Below, piece by piece: positions 26,563-33,687 of a stretch of DNA of 46,771 bases; position 1 is the first letter of the stretch; each line of letters opens with the position of its first letter. The notes under the pieces were generated by a model. That model was given only the letters and a program-made list of their open reading frames with translations, had not been told where the DNA came from and did no database searches. Position numbers and translations under genes: made by a program. Source of the DNA: Bacteroidaceae bacterium (GTDB lineage Bacteria; Bacteroidota; Bacteroidia; Bacteroidales; Bacteroidaceae); NCBI GenBank assembly GCA_017534815.1, contig JAFXVS010000074.1, positions 1 to 46,771 of the forward strand. Direction: 5' to 3'.

Positions 26563-27902
26563 GACACCTGAAATCTCAGTTCCTTGCCTCTGATGCCATC
26601 CACCACCACACCGTCGCAGTAGGCGGTGAGACCATTGACAATGGTGCGGCGCACACGCCACTTGAAGGTGCGTTCGTCCATCGGTGTCCAGCCACATTTG
26701 GTATAGTAACGTCCTTCCTTCACTTGCCAGTTGCCGTTGGGGTCAACCAGGGTGAGGTCAGCGTAATAGCCAGGACGGATGAATCCGCGTTTCTCTATGT
26801 GGAAGAGTTGGGCAGGGTTGTGTGCCATCAAGTCGGGGATGCGCTCGATGGGCAGTACGCCCTGGTCGCTCATTTCCAACATCGACACGAGGGAGAACTG
26901 AATCATCGGCATACCTGATGCTGCCTTTAAGGCGCCACCCAATTTCTCGTTCTCCAGATGGGGGGCATGGTCGGTGGCTACGACGTCAATGCGTCCGTTG
27001 GTCAGCGCCTCCCGAAGGGCTGCACGGTCTTCTGGGGTCTTGACAGCAGGGTTGCACTTGATGCGTGTACCCAATGTGTCGTAGTCTTCGGTCGTGAACA
27101 TCAAGTGGGCGATGACTGCCTCTGCCGTAATCTTCTTCTCTTCAATGGGCTTGTTCTCAAACAGCTCCAATTCTTTGGCGGTGGAAACATGGGCGATGTG
27201 CAGGCGAGCACCTGTCTCTTTCGCCATTTGCACCGCTAAGGCCGAAGACTCGTAGCAGGCTTCCACGCTGCGGATGCGTGAGTGATAGCGTACAGGGAAG
27301 TCGTTCTGACCTTTATATCTCTTTTTGAATGCTCGGATGTTGGCCTCGATGATGCCTGTGTTTTCGCAATGAGCCATCAGCAAGAGGGGGGACGTGGCAA
27401 AGATGCGGTAGAGGGACTCTGCACGGTCAACGAGCAGATTGCCGGTACTGCTGCCCATGAAGACTTTGACACCTGGCACGCGTTGGCGGTCAAGGATGGG
27501 CAAGGTCTCCACGTTGGTGTTGGTGGCTCCGAAATAGAAGGAGTAGTTGACGCGACTGTCTCTGGCCGCAATCTGAAATTTCTCTTCCAACAGGTCGAGG
27601 GTCGTTGTGGGGGGATTGGTGTTGGGCATTTCCATGTAAGAGGTCACACCTCCAGCGGCGGCTGTGCGGCTCTCGCTGGCAATATCAGCTTTGTGAGTCA
27701 TGCCTGGCTCACGGAAATGCACATGGTCATCTATCACACCAGGGAATAGGTATAGCCCTGTTGCATCAATCTCCGTATCGTAGGACTGCGTGGTGTCATC
27801 GTTCTCCAGCACCTGCTGAATCATCTCGTCTTCTATCACGACAGAGCCGATGAACTTGCGTCCCTCATTCACGATGGTAGCATTTCTGATGATCGTTTTC
27901 AT
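26559..27902 (-). CDS. pyrC: Dihydroorotase
   Basis: The zinc amidohydrolase closes carbamoyl-aspartate to dihydroorotate in pyrimidine synthesis. The class I metal site DDHVHFREPG follows the PGVID strand near residue 57. Other signatures are GGVTSYMEMPNTNPPT, MAHCEN, RLHIAHVSTAKE and VATDHAPH. Length 447 matches Bacteroidetes dihydroorotases. The start lies 15 bases after the glycosyltransferase stop. No other pyr gene is nearby, so pyrC here sits in a mixed housekeeping operon. Confidence 0.94.
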   Translation of the reverse strand: MKTIIRNATIVNEGRKFIGSVVIEDEMIQQVLENDDTTQSYDTEIDATGLYLFPGVIDDHVHFREPGMTHKADIASESRTAAAGGVTSYMEMPNTNPPTTTLDLLEEKFQIAARDSRVNYSFYFGATNTNVETLPILDRQRVPGVKVFMGSSTGNLLVDRAESLYRIFATSPLLLMAHCENTGIIEANIRAFKKRYKGQNDFPVRYHSRIRSVEACYESSALAVQMAKETGARLHIAHVSTAKELELFENKPIEEKKITAEAVIAHLMFTTEDYDTLGTRIKCNPAVKTPEDRAALREALTNGRIDVVATDHAPHLENEKLGGALKAASGMPMIQFSLVSMLEMSDQGVLPIERIPDLMAHNPAQLFHIEKRGFIRPGYYADLTLVDPNGNWQVKEGRYYTKCGWTPMDERTFKWRVRRTIVNGLTAYCDGVVVDGIRGKELRFQVS

Positions 27903-27917
27903 AGGTTATTCTTTCGG

Positions 27918-28700
27918 TTAGTTCTTGTTCTCTGGTTGTTCTTTAGTTTTGGTGTCCACAGGTTTTGGATATTTCCTGAACCATCCGTCCCATCTCAGTC
28001 TCATCACGCCGAAGAAGGCTTCACCAAAGATGCTGCTATTCATCTTCGACACACCTTCCACGCGGTTGACGAAGATGACGGGAACCTCCTTGATTTTGAA
28101 GCCACACTTGTAAGCGGTGAATTTCATTTCAATCTGGAATGCGTAACCCTTGAAACGGATGGCGTCGAGGTCGATGGTCTCCAGCACACGGCGTTTGTAG
28201 CACTTGAAACCTGCTGTGGTGTCATGAACCTTGAAACCCGTGATGAACCGTACATATTTCGATGCGAAATACGACATCAGCACTCTGCCCATGGGCCAAT
28301 TGACCACATTGACGCCTGAGATGTAACGGCTGCCGATGGCAAGGTCATATCCTTCATCTGCACAGGCCGAGTACAACCTCGGCAGGTCGCTGGGAGCATG
28401 GGAGAAATCGGCATCCATCTCGAAGATGTAGTCATAATTATGTGCCAATCCCCATTTGAATCCAGCGATGTAAGCCGTACCCAGACCCAACTTTCCTTTA
28501 CGCTCCATCAAGAATAGACGGTCAGCAAACTCATGCTGCATCAGTCCCTTCACAATAGAGGCGGTGCCGTCAGGGGAGCCATCATCAATCACGAGAATAT
28601 GAAAACATTTCTCCAGCGCAAAAATTGCACGGATAATCTTCTCGATATTCTCCTTCTCGTTGTAGGTCGGTATGATAATTATGCTGTCGCTTTCGTTCAT
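27918..28700 (-). CDS. Polyprenol monophosphomannose synthase-like glycosyltransferase (GT2, Dpm1 type)
   Basis: The protein transfers a sugar from a nucleotide donor to polyprenyl phosphate at the inner membrane. The GT-A core shows IIIIPTYNEKENIEKII, LVIDDGSPDGT, the metal-binding EMDADFSH (DxD-like) and IGSRYISGV...NWP. Dpm1-type marks include FKVHDTTAGFKCYKR and GYAFQIEM. There is no long C-terminal membrane region, as in bacterial Ppm1/Dpm1. The start at 28700 (MNESDS) fits relatives; an in-frame ATG at 28715 is the alternative. It leads the operon. Bacteroidetes use such enzymes for protein O-glycosylation and lipid modification, though the exact pathway here is inferred. Confidence 0.88.
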   Translation of the reverse strand: MNESDSIIIIPTYNEKENIEKIIRAIFALEKCFHILVIDDGSPDGTASIVKGLMQHEFADRLFLMERKGKLGLGTAYIAGFKWGLAHNYDYIFEMDADFSHAPSDLPRLYSACADEGYDLAIGSRYISGVNVVNWPMGRVLMSYFASKYVRFITGFKVHDTTAGFKCYKRRVLETIDLDAIRFKGYAFQIEMKFTAYKCGFKIKEVPVIFVNRVEGVSKMNSSIFGEAFFGVMRLRWDGWFRKYPKPVDTKTKEQPENKN

Positions 28701-28730
28701 GTACGATACATGCATTGTTCTTTTGTGTTG

Positions 28731-28761
28731 CAAAGTTAGCACAAACCGCCCATTCGTCAAA
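28731..28761 (-). promoter_or_regulatory. Promoter of the five-gene operon (glycosyltransferase to plsC)
   Basis: On the minus strand TTTG (28761-28758) and TAACTTTG (28738-28731) are separated by 19 bases. The predicted leader before the 28700 ATG is only about 25 bases. Confidence 0.75.
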
Positions 28762-28823
28762 ATAAAAGCACTTATTTTTTGTTAAAGTTGACGAAATAGG
28801 GGTGAACTTTGGGTTGTTTTCCG

Positions 28824-28831
28824 TACCTTTG
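28824..28831 (+). promoter_or_regulatory. -7 box of the inositol-3-phosphate synthase gene
   Basis: TACCTTTG followed by CA. The -33 region is weak. The leader to the ATG is about 55 bases and AT-rich, with no clear structure. Confidence 0.65.
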
Positions 28832-28893
28832 CAAAGTATTGACGCATTCCTACTTCAATTAGGAATATATTAGATTTAGCATTATATAGTAAA

Positions 28894-30222
28894 ATGAAGA
28901 ATCAAAATGTGGAGCCTGCAGAAGGTAAATTAGGCATTCTGGTAGTAGGATTGGGTGCCGTGACTTCCACTTTCATGACAGGCGTGTTGATGGCTCGCAA
29001 AGGACTTGCTAAGCCCGTGGGTTCAATGACTCAGTATGATAAGATTCGTGTTGGCAAGGGTGCTGACAAGAAGTATCTTTCTTATTCGGAGATTGTTCCA
29101 ATGGCAAAACTGGATGACATCGTGTTTGGCGCTTGGGATGTGTATCCTGCCAACGCCTTCCAGAGTGCCATGTACGCAGAGGTGTTGAGAGAGAAGGACA
29201 TCTTGCCCGTGAAGGACGAGTTGGAGAAGATTGTCCCTTTCAAGGCCGCTTTCGACAAGAACTTCGCCAAGCGTCTGGATGGTGACAATGTGAAGCAATG
29301 TGCCACACGTTGGGAGATGGTGGAGCAGATTCGTGAAGACATTCGGACATTCAAGTCAAAGAATAACTGCACACGCATCGTAGTGGCGTGGGCTGCTTCT
29401 ACAGAAATATATGTGGAGCCCAACATGGAGGTGCATGACACGCAGGCACATCTTGAGGCCGCCATGAAGGCTAACGACACCAAGAACATTGCCCCCTCCA
29501 TGTGCTATGCCTATGCAGCATTGGCAGAGGGTGCTCCTTTCATCATGGGTGCACCTAACACCACTGTCGATATACCCGCCATGTGGGAGATGTCGGAAAA
29601 GCTTGGCCTGCCCATCGCAGGTAAGGACTTCAAGACTGGTCAGACGCTCGTGAAGTCAGGCTTTGCCCCCATCATCGGCACACGTTGCCTAGGTCTGAAC
29701 GGTTGGTTCTCCACCAACATTCTTGGCAATCGCGATGGCTTGGTGCTTGACGAGCCAGCCAATTTCCGCACCAAGGAGGTGTCCAAACTCTCCACGCTTG
29801 AGACCATCCTCAAGCCCGATGCACAGCCTGATCTCTACGGACACGGCAATGACACCGATGATCAGTACTACCACAAAGTGCGCATCAACTACTATCCTCC
29901 TCGCAACGATAACAAGGAGGGTTGGGACAACATCGACATCTTCGGATGGATGAACTATCCCATGCAGATCAAGATCAACTTCCTCTGCCGAGATTCCATT
30001 CTCGCTGCACCTTTGTTGCTCGACCTCTGTCTGCTCAGCGACCTTGCTGCACGTGCCGGCAAGAGTGGCATCCAGCGCTTCCTCTCTTTCTTCCTCAAGG
30101 CCCCCATGCACGACTACACCCAAGGCGAGGAGCCCGTCAACCACCTCTTCCAGCAATACACCATGCTGAAGAATGCCATCCGTGAGATGGGTGGTTATGA
30201 GCCCGACGAAGAAATAGACTAA
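28894..30222 (+). CDS. ino1: Inositol-3-phosphate synthase (Ino1 family)
   Basis: It converts glucose-6-phosphate to myo-inositol-3-phosphate using NAD. The Rossmann loop LGILVVGLGAVTSTFMTGV lies near residues 12-31. Family signatures include WDVYPANAFQSA, VVAWAASTEIY, GAPNTTVDIPAMWE, AGKDFKTGQTLVKSG and GWFSTNILGNRDG. Length 442 matches the Bacteroidetes form. Gut Bacteroidetes use this enzyme to make inositol phospholipids and inositol sphingolipids. The phosphatidylinositol-phosphate synthase and phosphatase genes of that pathway are not in the window. It is transcribed divergently from the Dpm1-like operon. Confidence 0.94.
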   Translation: MKNQNVEPAEGKLGILVVGLGAVTSTFMTGVLMARKGLAKPVGSMTQYDKIRVGKGADKKYLSYSEIVPMAKLDDIVFGAWDVYPANAFQSAMYAEVLREKDILPVKDELEKIVPFKAAFDKNFAKRLDGDNVKQCATRWEMVEQIREDIRTFKSKNNCTRIVVAWAASTEIYVEPNMEVHDTQAHLEAAMKANDTKNIAPSMCYAYAALAEGAPFIMGAPNTTVDIPAMWEMSEKLGLPIAGKDFKTGQTLVKSGFAPIIGTRCLGLNGWFSTNILGNRDGLVLDEPANFRTKEVSKLSTLETILKPDAQPDLYGHGNDTDDQYYHKVRINYYPPRNDNKEGWDNIDIFGWMNYPMQIKINFLCRDSILAAPLLLDLCLLSDLAARAGKSGIQRFLSFFLKAPMHDYTQGEEPVNHLFQQYTMLKNAIREMGGYEPDEEID

Positions 30223-30235
30223 TAAACTCTCAATC

Positions 30236-30775
30236 CTAATCCGAAAGGACGAAGATGGTCTTGCTTGAGCCTCGGCTCTCCTCGATGGCAAGGCCATCTT
30301 CTTTGATGCGGATAACGCTCACCGAAACAGGGAAGTCGCCATTCTTTGGATAGACATCATAGGCGCTGTTGCCACGCTTCTCCAAGAAGTAGTGCGACAG
30401 CTTTCCCTTCTTGGTGGGGTCGGCAAACGTCGCATCAAATTGGCCTTCGCCATCTTCCGATGCCATGAAAGTCCACACGCCTCCATCCTCATTCACGTAG
30501 GGGCTGTCGAATTGGGGCATCACGTCCTCCGTGGCTTCCTCTTCCTCCTCACCCTCATAGGCATCCAAAGCATTTTTGACAATGACGCTGCCAATGGGAG
30601 GTAAGTTGCTGTCTGACTCCTCTTTAGGTTCTGGCTCCTCCTTGCCGATTTCGTCCAGTTGGGAGAGTGCCTTCTCGAGGTCATCACAAGCCGTGAACAC
30701 CATCGTCGATGAAATCAGCATCAGCGCCAAAAACATCGTCGTCAATTTAGTAAAAGATTGTCTTTTCTTTCTCAT
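30236..30775 (-). CDS. Acidic lipoprotein of unknown function
   Basis: The signal peptide ends in lipobox VFTAC (Cys30). A mature acidic linker follows, rich in Glu/Asp/Pro (KEEPEPKEESD, EGEEEEEATED). The C-terminal half (about 85-179) looks like one small beta-domain (GGVWTFMASEDGEGQFDATF, KLSHYFLEKRGNSAYDVYPKNGDFPVSVSVIRI). I do not recognise the family. It converges on ino1 with only 13 bases between the stops, and no terminator hairpin was seen there. Confidence 0.75.
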   Translation of the reverse strand: MRKKRQSFTKLTTMFLALMLISSTMVFTACDDLEKALSQLDEIGKEEPEPKEESDSNLPPIGSVIVKNALDAYEGEEEEEATEDVMPQFDSPYVNEDGGVWTFMASEDGEGQFDATFADPTKKGKLSHYFLEKRGNSAYDVYPKNGDFPVSVSVIRIKEDGLAIEESRGSSKTIFVLSD

Positions 30776-30816
30776 GTTCTTGTCTTTTTAGGGGTTGTAC
30801 AATCGTTTATGCGTGG

Positions 30817-30848
30817 CAAAGGTAAGCCTTTTCATCGACACCTGCAAA
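30817..30848 (-). promoter_or_regulatory. Promoter of the acidic lipoprotein gene
   Basis: On the minus strand TTTG (30848-30845) and TACCTTTG (30824-30817) are 20 bases apart. The leader is about 40 bases. Confidence 0.75.
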
Positions 30849-30889
30849 TTTTAGAGACAAAATTTTTGTCGGACAAAACAAATACTAAT

Positions 30890-30920
30890 TTGCCAAATAT
30901 CCCGCCTCTGCCGAGAAATA
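30890..30920 (+). repeat. Imperfect 31-bp direct repeat, left copy
   Basis: It begins TTGCCAAATATCCCGCCTCT and matches 33344-33374 at 29 of 31 positions. The two copies bracket the VirE-like gene and its palindromic flanks, 2.45 kb apart. Confidence 0.7.
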
Positions 30921-31033
30921 GTTGTGCCTTCAGAGAAGTGCGTCCGTCTGACGTACTTCTTTTTTATTTCTGGTCGCATTCGCTCAAAATCTCCCAAAAA
31001 TCTAAGGCAAAATCTTCAAAAAATGAGAAAGGG

Positions 31034-31074
31034 AGTTTCTCGGTAACAAACCACCAGTTTGTCGGTAAGAAACT
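31034..31074. repeat. Nested palindrome with symmetrical CGGTA internal loops
   Basis: Outer arms AGTTTCT/AGAAACT and inner arms ACAAAC/GTTTGT are each perfect. Both sides are separated by the same pentamer CGGTA, and the apical loop is CACCA. Its regularity suggests selection for a folded DNA or RNA form, or for protein binding. The neighbouring 30921-31033 and 31075-31160 stretches hold no convincing gene. Confidence 0.75.
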
Positions 31075-31160
31075 ATCCTTTTCCTTACGAGTAACTATCC
31101 GCTTGCTGCTTGGGGTTAAAACCAACTTAAAATCACGTGAACCGTCAGCTCGGCGGAGCC

Positions 31161-31190
31161 AATTAACTCGATTCATCAAACGAGTTAATT
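31161..31190. repeat. Perfect inverted repeat AATTAACTCG/CGAGTTAATT
   Basis: Ten-base arms flank a ten-base loop. A further GAGTTAATT half-site follows at about 31204. There is no T-run, so it is not a simple terminator. Confidence 0.65.
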
Positions 31191-31492
31191 CAATCGATGA
31201 TTTGAGTTAATTCACGGTCTGGGACGGGTCATTTTCTACGACGCGTTCCAGAACTTTTCAATATGAGTCAATGATATTGCCATAGTCAGCGTTTCTTGCT
31301 ACATACCTTTTTACTGTGTGCGCACACAGAAATAAAAACACAAAAAATGTAAAAAAACATTTCAGATTATTTGGTGGATAAATTGAAAATTCTTTAATTT
31401 GCAACGTCTTCGCGCCGAAGTCACTTTTATGTGACGGGCAATAAATTTTAATCCGGATTTCTCTGAAACCTTCCAAGTAGGTTACGTCATAA

Positions 31493-31590
31493 AACACCTC
31501 ACATACACACATAGTAGGCCTTGAGCCTCGATGTACACTGGGTTGAAGGGACGTGAGGTGTTGCTCAAACACCTCACAAACACCTCACGT
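31493..31590. repeat. AACACCTCAC repeat cluster, 3' side of the VirE-like gene
   Basis: AACACCTCAC occurs at 31493, 31568 and 31579. ACGTGAGGTGTT (31551-31562) is exactly inverted as AACACCTCACGT (31579-31590). The palindrome lies ten bases beyond the VirE stop codon and may double as a transcription end. The same decamer in opposite orientation clusters upstream of the gene. Confidence 0.75.
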
Positions 31591-31599
31591 CCAACCTCA

Positions 31600-32811
31600 T
31601 CATGCAGCAACCAAAGGAACGACCCTGTAGAAAGCGACGTGGCTATGATTGGTGCTCTCGAACCCAAGTTCTTTCATGGCCAAGCCCAAGTGGATCTTGG
31701 TGCTGTGATTGATCTTCACCAAAGGATATTCACGCTGAATCACCTGCAACAGCTGGAGGCTGTTCATTGATTTTGAAACTTCCCCGTCCATAGGTCTTCT
31801 GAAGCAGACCTTCACAATCTCCCCTAAATCCTTCTGTTCCATATACCCCAGATTGATTTCCTGAATGCGAGCCACCTCCACATTGTTGAACCAATAAGGC
31901 GCCTTCACCACCTTCAACTCGTGCAGCACCTGCGCATACAGCTGGTCATAGTCGATGTCACCCGTGTTGTCGATGAACATCCCCTGTGGAATGGTCAGGC
32001 AGATGTAACGTCGGCTGCCTGTGGCATCTGTCAAAGGATGCGGATTGTTGGTCGATGCCACAAACGAGGCATAACGGGGTCTGTCTTCCTGCGAAGCGCC
32101 ATAGATGGGGCGTCCGTTCACCTTGCTCTTCGAGAGCGTCTGCTTCAGGGCTGGATGCTGGCTGGGGCGGATGGCATCCAACTCATCGAGGTTCACCAGG
32201 AGGTTGTTGGTCAATGCCATCTCCTTGTCGAACTTGTTCGAGAGGTTCAGGTGATCCAGATAATACTGGCGCAGATGTGGGGGCAGCAGTCGCAGCAGGA
32301 AGGTGGTCTTTCCACATCCCTGCGGCCCGATGAGGGTCGGCACACATTCGTTGCCATGCTGGGTGTCCATCTGCAACCAGTGAGCCACCATCGAGCGCAT
32401 CCAGATGGACAGGAACGAAAACTGCTCTGTGCTGAGATTGGGGATGCGGCTGAACAACTTGGCTACGTGGTTCTGCCCGTCCCAAGCGGGAAGTCCATCC
32501 AAGTACTCCTTCACGGGGTCGAAACGCTCGACCTCCTCAGAGTTGATGTACTCCATAATGTCCGTCTTGGGACTCCCGTTTTCGCCAACGCCCTCACGTT
32601 TGGCACGCAGGATGATGCTGTTGAGCGCCTGCTGTGTCAGCGTGCGGAACTCAGCCTTCTCTCCATCCTTAGACTTGTTGACAAACTCCACTTTCCCGTT
32701 CAACACATTGTTGCGGAAAAGATAATTCTCTTGAAGGAACAGCTCCACGTCGAGCATTCCCTCCTGTGAGGCAGGTACAGCCTCTCCATTAATGTGTATT
32801 AATTCTTTCAT
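31600..32811 (-). CDS. Stand-alone VirE/VapE-type P-loop ATPase (putative replication helicase)
   Basis: The ATG at 32811 gives 403 residues; the longer frame runs over the promoter. The VirE-family core shows SEEVERFDPVKEYLDGLPAWDG (about 91-112), Walker A GPQGCGKTT (162-170), Walker B-like LLVNLDE (204-210), sensor segment ASTNN (252-256) and GSRR (265-268). VirE/VapE proteins are helicase-like ATPases of phage satellites, integrative elements and Bacteroidetes mobile regions, usually fused to or beside a primase domain. Here only the ATPase part and a short N-terminal region remain, with no integrase, primase or mobilisation gene alongside. The dense flanking repeats suggest it acts on its own surrounding DNA; that is inference. 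Confidence 0.85.
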   Translation of the reverse strand: MKELIHINGEAVPASQEGMLDVELFLQENYLFRNNVLNGKVEFVNKSKDGEKAEFRTLTQQALNSIILRAKREGVGENGSPKTDIMEYINSEEVERFDPVKEYLDGLPAWDGQNHVAKLFSRIPNLSTEQFSFLSIWMRSMVAHWLQMDTQHGNECVPTLIGPQGCGKTTFLLRLLPPHLRQYYLDHLNLSNKFDKEMALTNNLLVNLDELDAIRPSQHPALKQTLSKSKVNGRPIYGASQEDRPRYASFVASTNNPHPLTDATGSRRYICLTIPQGMFIDNTGDIDYDQLYAQVLHELKVVKAPYWFNNVEVARIQEINLGYMEQKDLGEIVKVCFRRPMDGEVSKSMNSLQLLQVIQREYPLVKINHSTKIHLGLAMKELGFESTNHSHVAFYRVVPLVAA

Positions 32812-32881
32812 GATTTTAGATAAATTTAAATAATGTATTAGAGGTACAGGCATGTGTTTCTCATGGCCTGTAATTTGACTA

Positions 32882-32913
32882 CAAAGGTACAACATTTTTC
32901 TGTCATATGCAAA
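32882..32913 (-). promoter_or_regulatory. Promoter of the VirE-like gene
   Basis: On the minus strand TTTG (32913-32910) and TACCTTTG (32889-32882) are 20 bases apart. The leader is about 65 bases. An intact promoter argues that the gene is expressed. Confidence 0.75.
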
Positions 32914-32984
32914 TAAAAGTCCATTATATTTCATAAAAAAACAAAAAAATGACATTGTTTCATCAGCCCATCTTTGAGATGTGG

Positions 32985-33088
32985 GGTCTATGTGAGGTGT
33001 TTGTGAGGTCTATGTGAGGTGTTCGGGCAATACCTCACATGCTCAACAGATTGAAATGCAAATCATTAAACCGCCTTATGTGAGGTGT
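32985..33088. repeat. GTGAGGTGTT iteron-like cluster, 5' side of the VirE-like gene
   Basis: GGTCTATGTGAGGTGTT occurs twice, at 32985 and 33007, exactly 22 bases apart. A partial GTGAGGT lies between them. An inverted CCTCAC follows at about 33033 and another GTGAGGTGT at about 33080. These copies face opposite to most copies on the far side of the gene. Confidence 0.75.
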
Positions 33089-33175
33089 CGGCACTTTTTG
33101 CTTCAAAATTCTTCTATCTGATTATCTGAAGATGTTTCGCCCCCAAGACGCCCCTCAACCCCTTTCCCAAAGATT

Positions 33176-33254
33176 GCCGACGGCTCTCTTGCCTTTTGCC
33201 GTCGGCTCTTTGATGCTTTGCCGTCGGCAAACTTGAAAATTCTCAAGAGAATTT
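33176..33254. repeat. GCCGACGGC/GCCGTCGGC repeats and AAATTCTC hairpin
   Basis: GCCGACGGC at about 33176 is inverted by GCCGTCGGC at about 33198 and again at about 33220, giving two alternative stems. AAATTCTC/GAGAATTT follows with a two-base loop at about 33237-33254. Confidence 0.65.
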
Positions 33255-33257
33255 CTG

Positions 33258-33320
33258 AACGATACGACGTTTCAATCCCCTTGATACGCCGTATCACTGT
33301 CCACGAAACGGCGTATCGTT
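33258..33320. repeat. Large nested palindrome (AACGATACG...CGTATCGTT)
   Basis: Sixteen-base arms AACGATACGACGTTTC (33258-33273) and GAAACGGCGTATCGTT (33305-33320) match at 15 of 16 positions. Between them sits a second palindrome, GATACG C CGTATC, at 33283-33295. Confidence 0.75.
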
Positions 33321-33343
33321 TATGCGTGAATAAGGTACCCTTA

Positions 33344-33374
33344 TTGCCAAATAACCCGCCTCTGCTGAGAAATA
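33344..33374 (+). repeat. Imperfect 31-bp direct repeat, right copy
   Basis: The partner of 30890-30920, with two differences. Just upstream the sequence ATCGTTTATGCGTG (33315-33328) is also shared with the left side (about 30802-30816), but at a different spacing. Confidence 0.7.
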
Positions 33375-33400
33375 ACCCAGCGTTATTGGAGAATAACTTT

Positions 33401-33465
33401 TCCCGCTCCGACCGCGAAGGGCTCCCGCTCCGACCGGCAGGGCTTCCTGCTCCGACCAGGAAAGC
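33401..33465 (+). repeat. Three-unit tandem repeat, TCCCGCTCCGACC...
   Basis: Units start at 33401, 33423 and 33444, giving periods of 22 and 21 bases. The third unit is diverged (TTCCTGCTCCGACC). There is no credible reading frame. Confidence 0.65.
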
Positions 33466-33501
33466 CTCTTGCCTCTTGCGGCATAACTCTGATTTTGGGA
33501 A

Positions 33502-33541
33502 TCGGAGGAACATCGGAGGTAATTCGGAGGAACATCGGAGG
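33502..33541 (+). repeat. Two-unit 22-bp-period repeat, TCGGAGGAACATCGGAGG
   Basis: Two identical 18-base copies start 22 bases apart. Each copy itself contains TCGGAGG twice. The 33542-33644 stretch after it holds nothing else recognisable before the MATE promoter. Confidence 0.7.
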
Positions 33542-33644
33542 CACTCCTTGGGTGCGTTTTTGGTGTTCAAATGAAAAAACCTTCTTTGTTGCCGTAGGAT
33601 TTATTCAATTGAGGATAATTGTTGAATATGTCATTTTTTTGTCG

Positions 33645-33652
33645 TACCTTTG
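33645..33652 (+). promoter_or_regulatory. -7 box of the MATE transporter gene
   Basis: TACCTTTG in the extended context TCGTACCTTTGCA. The leader is about 30 bases. Confidence 0.7.
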
Positions 33653-33687
33653 CAGCCGAAAATAAAAATCAATCGAATATACAGACG

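Noticed and set aside
30758-31210. 150-residue frame in the left flank of the VirE-like gene
   Set aside because: It crosses the lipoprotein gene's promoter, the direct repeat and the nested palindrome. Its composition is Ser/Lys-rich with no domain and it has no start signal.
30890-33374. Insertion sequence with transposase
   Set aside because: The only protein is a VirE-type ATPase. No DDE, tyrosine or serine recombinase motif is present, and the bracketing repeats are direct and imperfect rather than terminal inverted repeats.
32985-33541. CRISPR-like repeat-spacer array
   Set aside because: There are only two or three copies per unit, spacers of four to five bases, several unrelated units and no cas genes. 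It is iteron-like, not CRISPR.
33103-33570. 155-residue minus-strand frame, and a 118-residue plus-strand frame at 33218-33574, over the right-flank repeats
   Set aside because: Both merely read through the tandem repeats and palindromes; no promoter, domain or protein-like composition is present.
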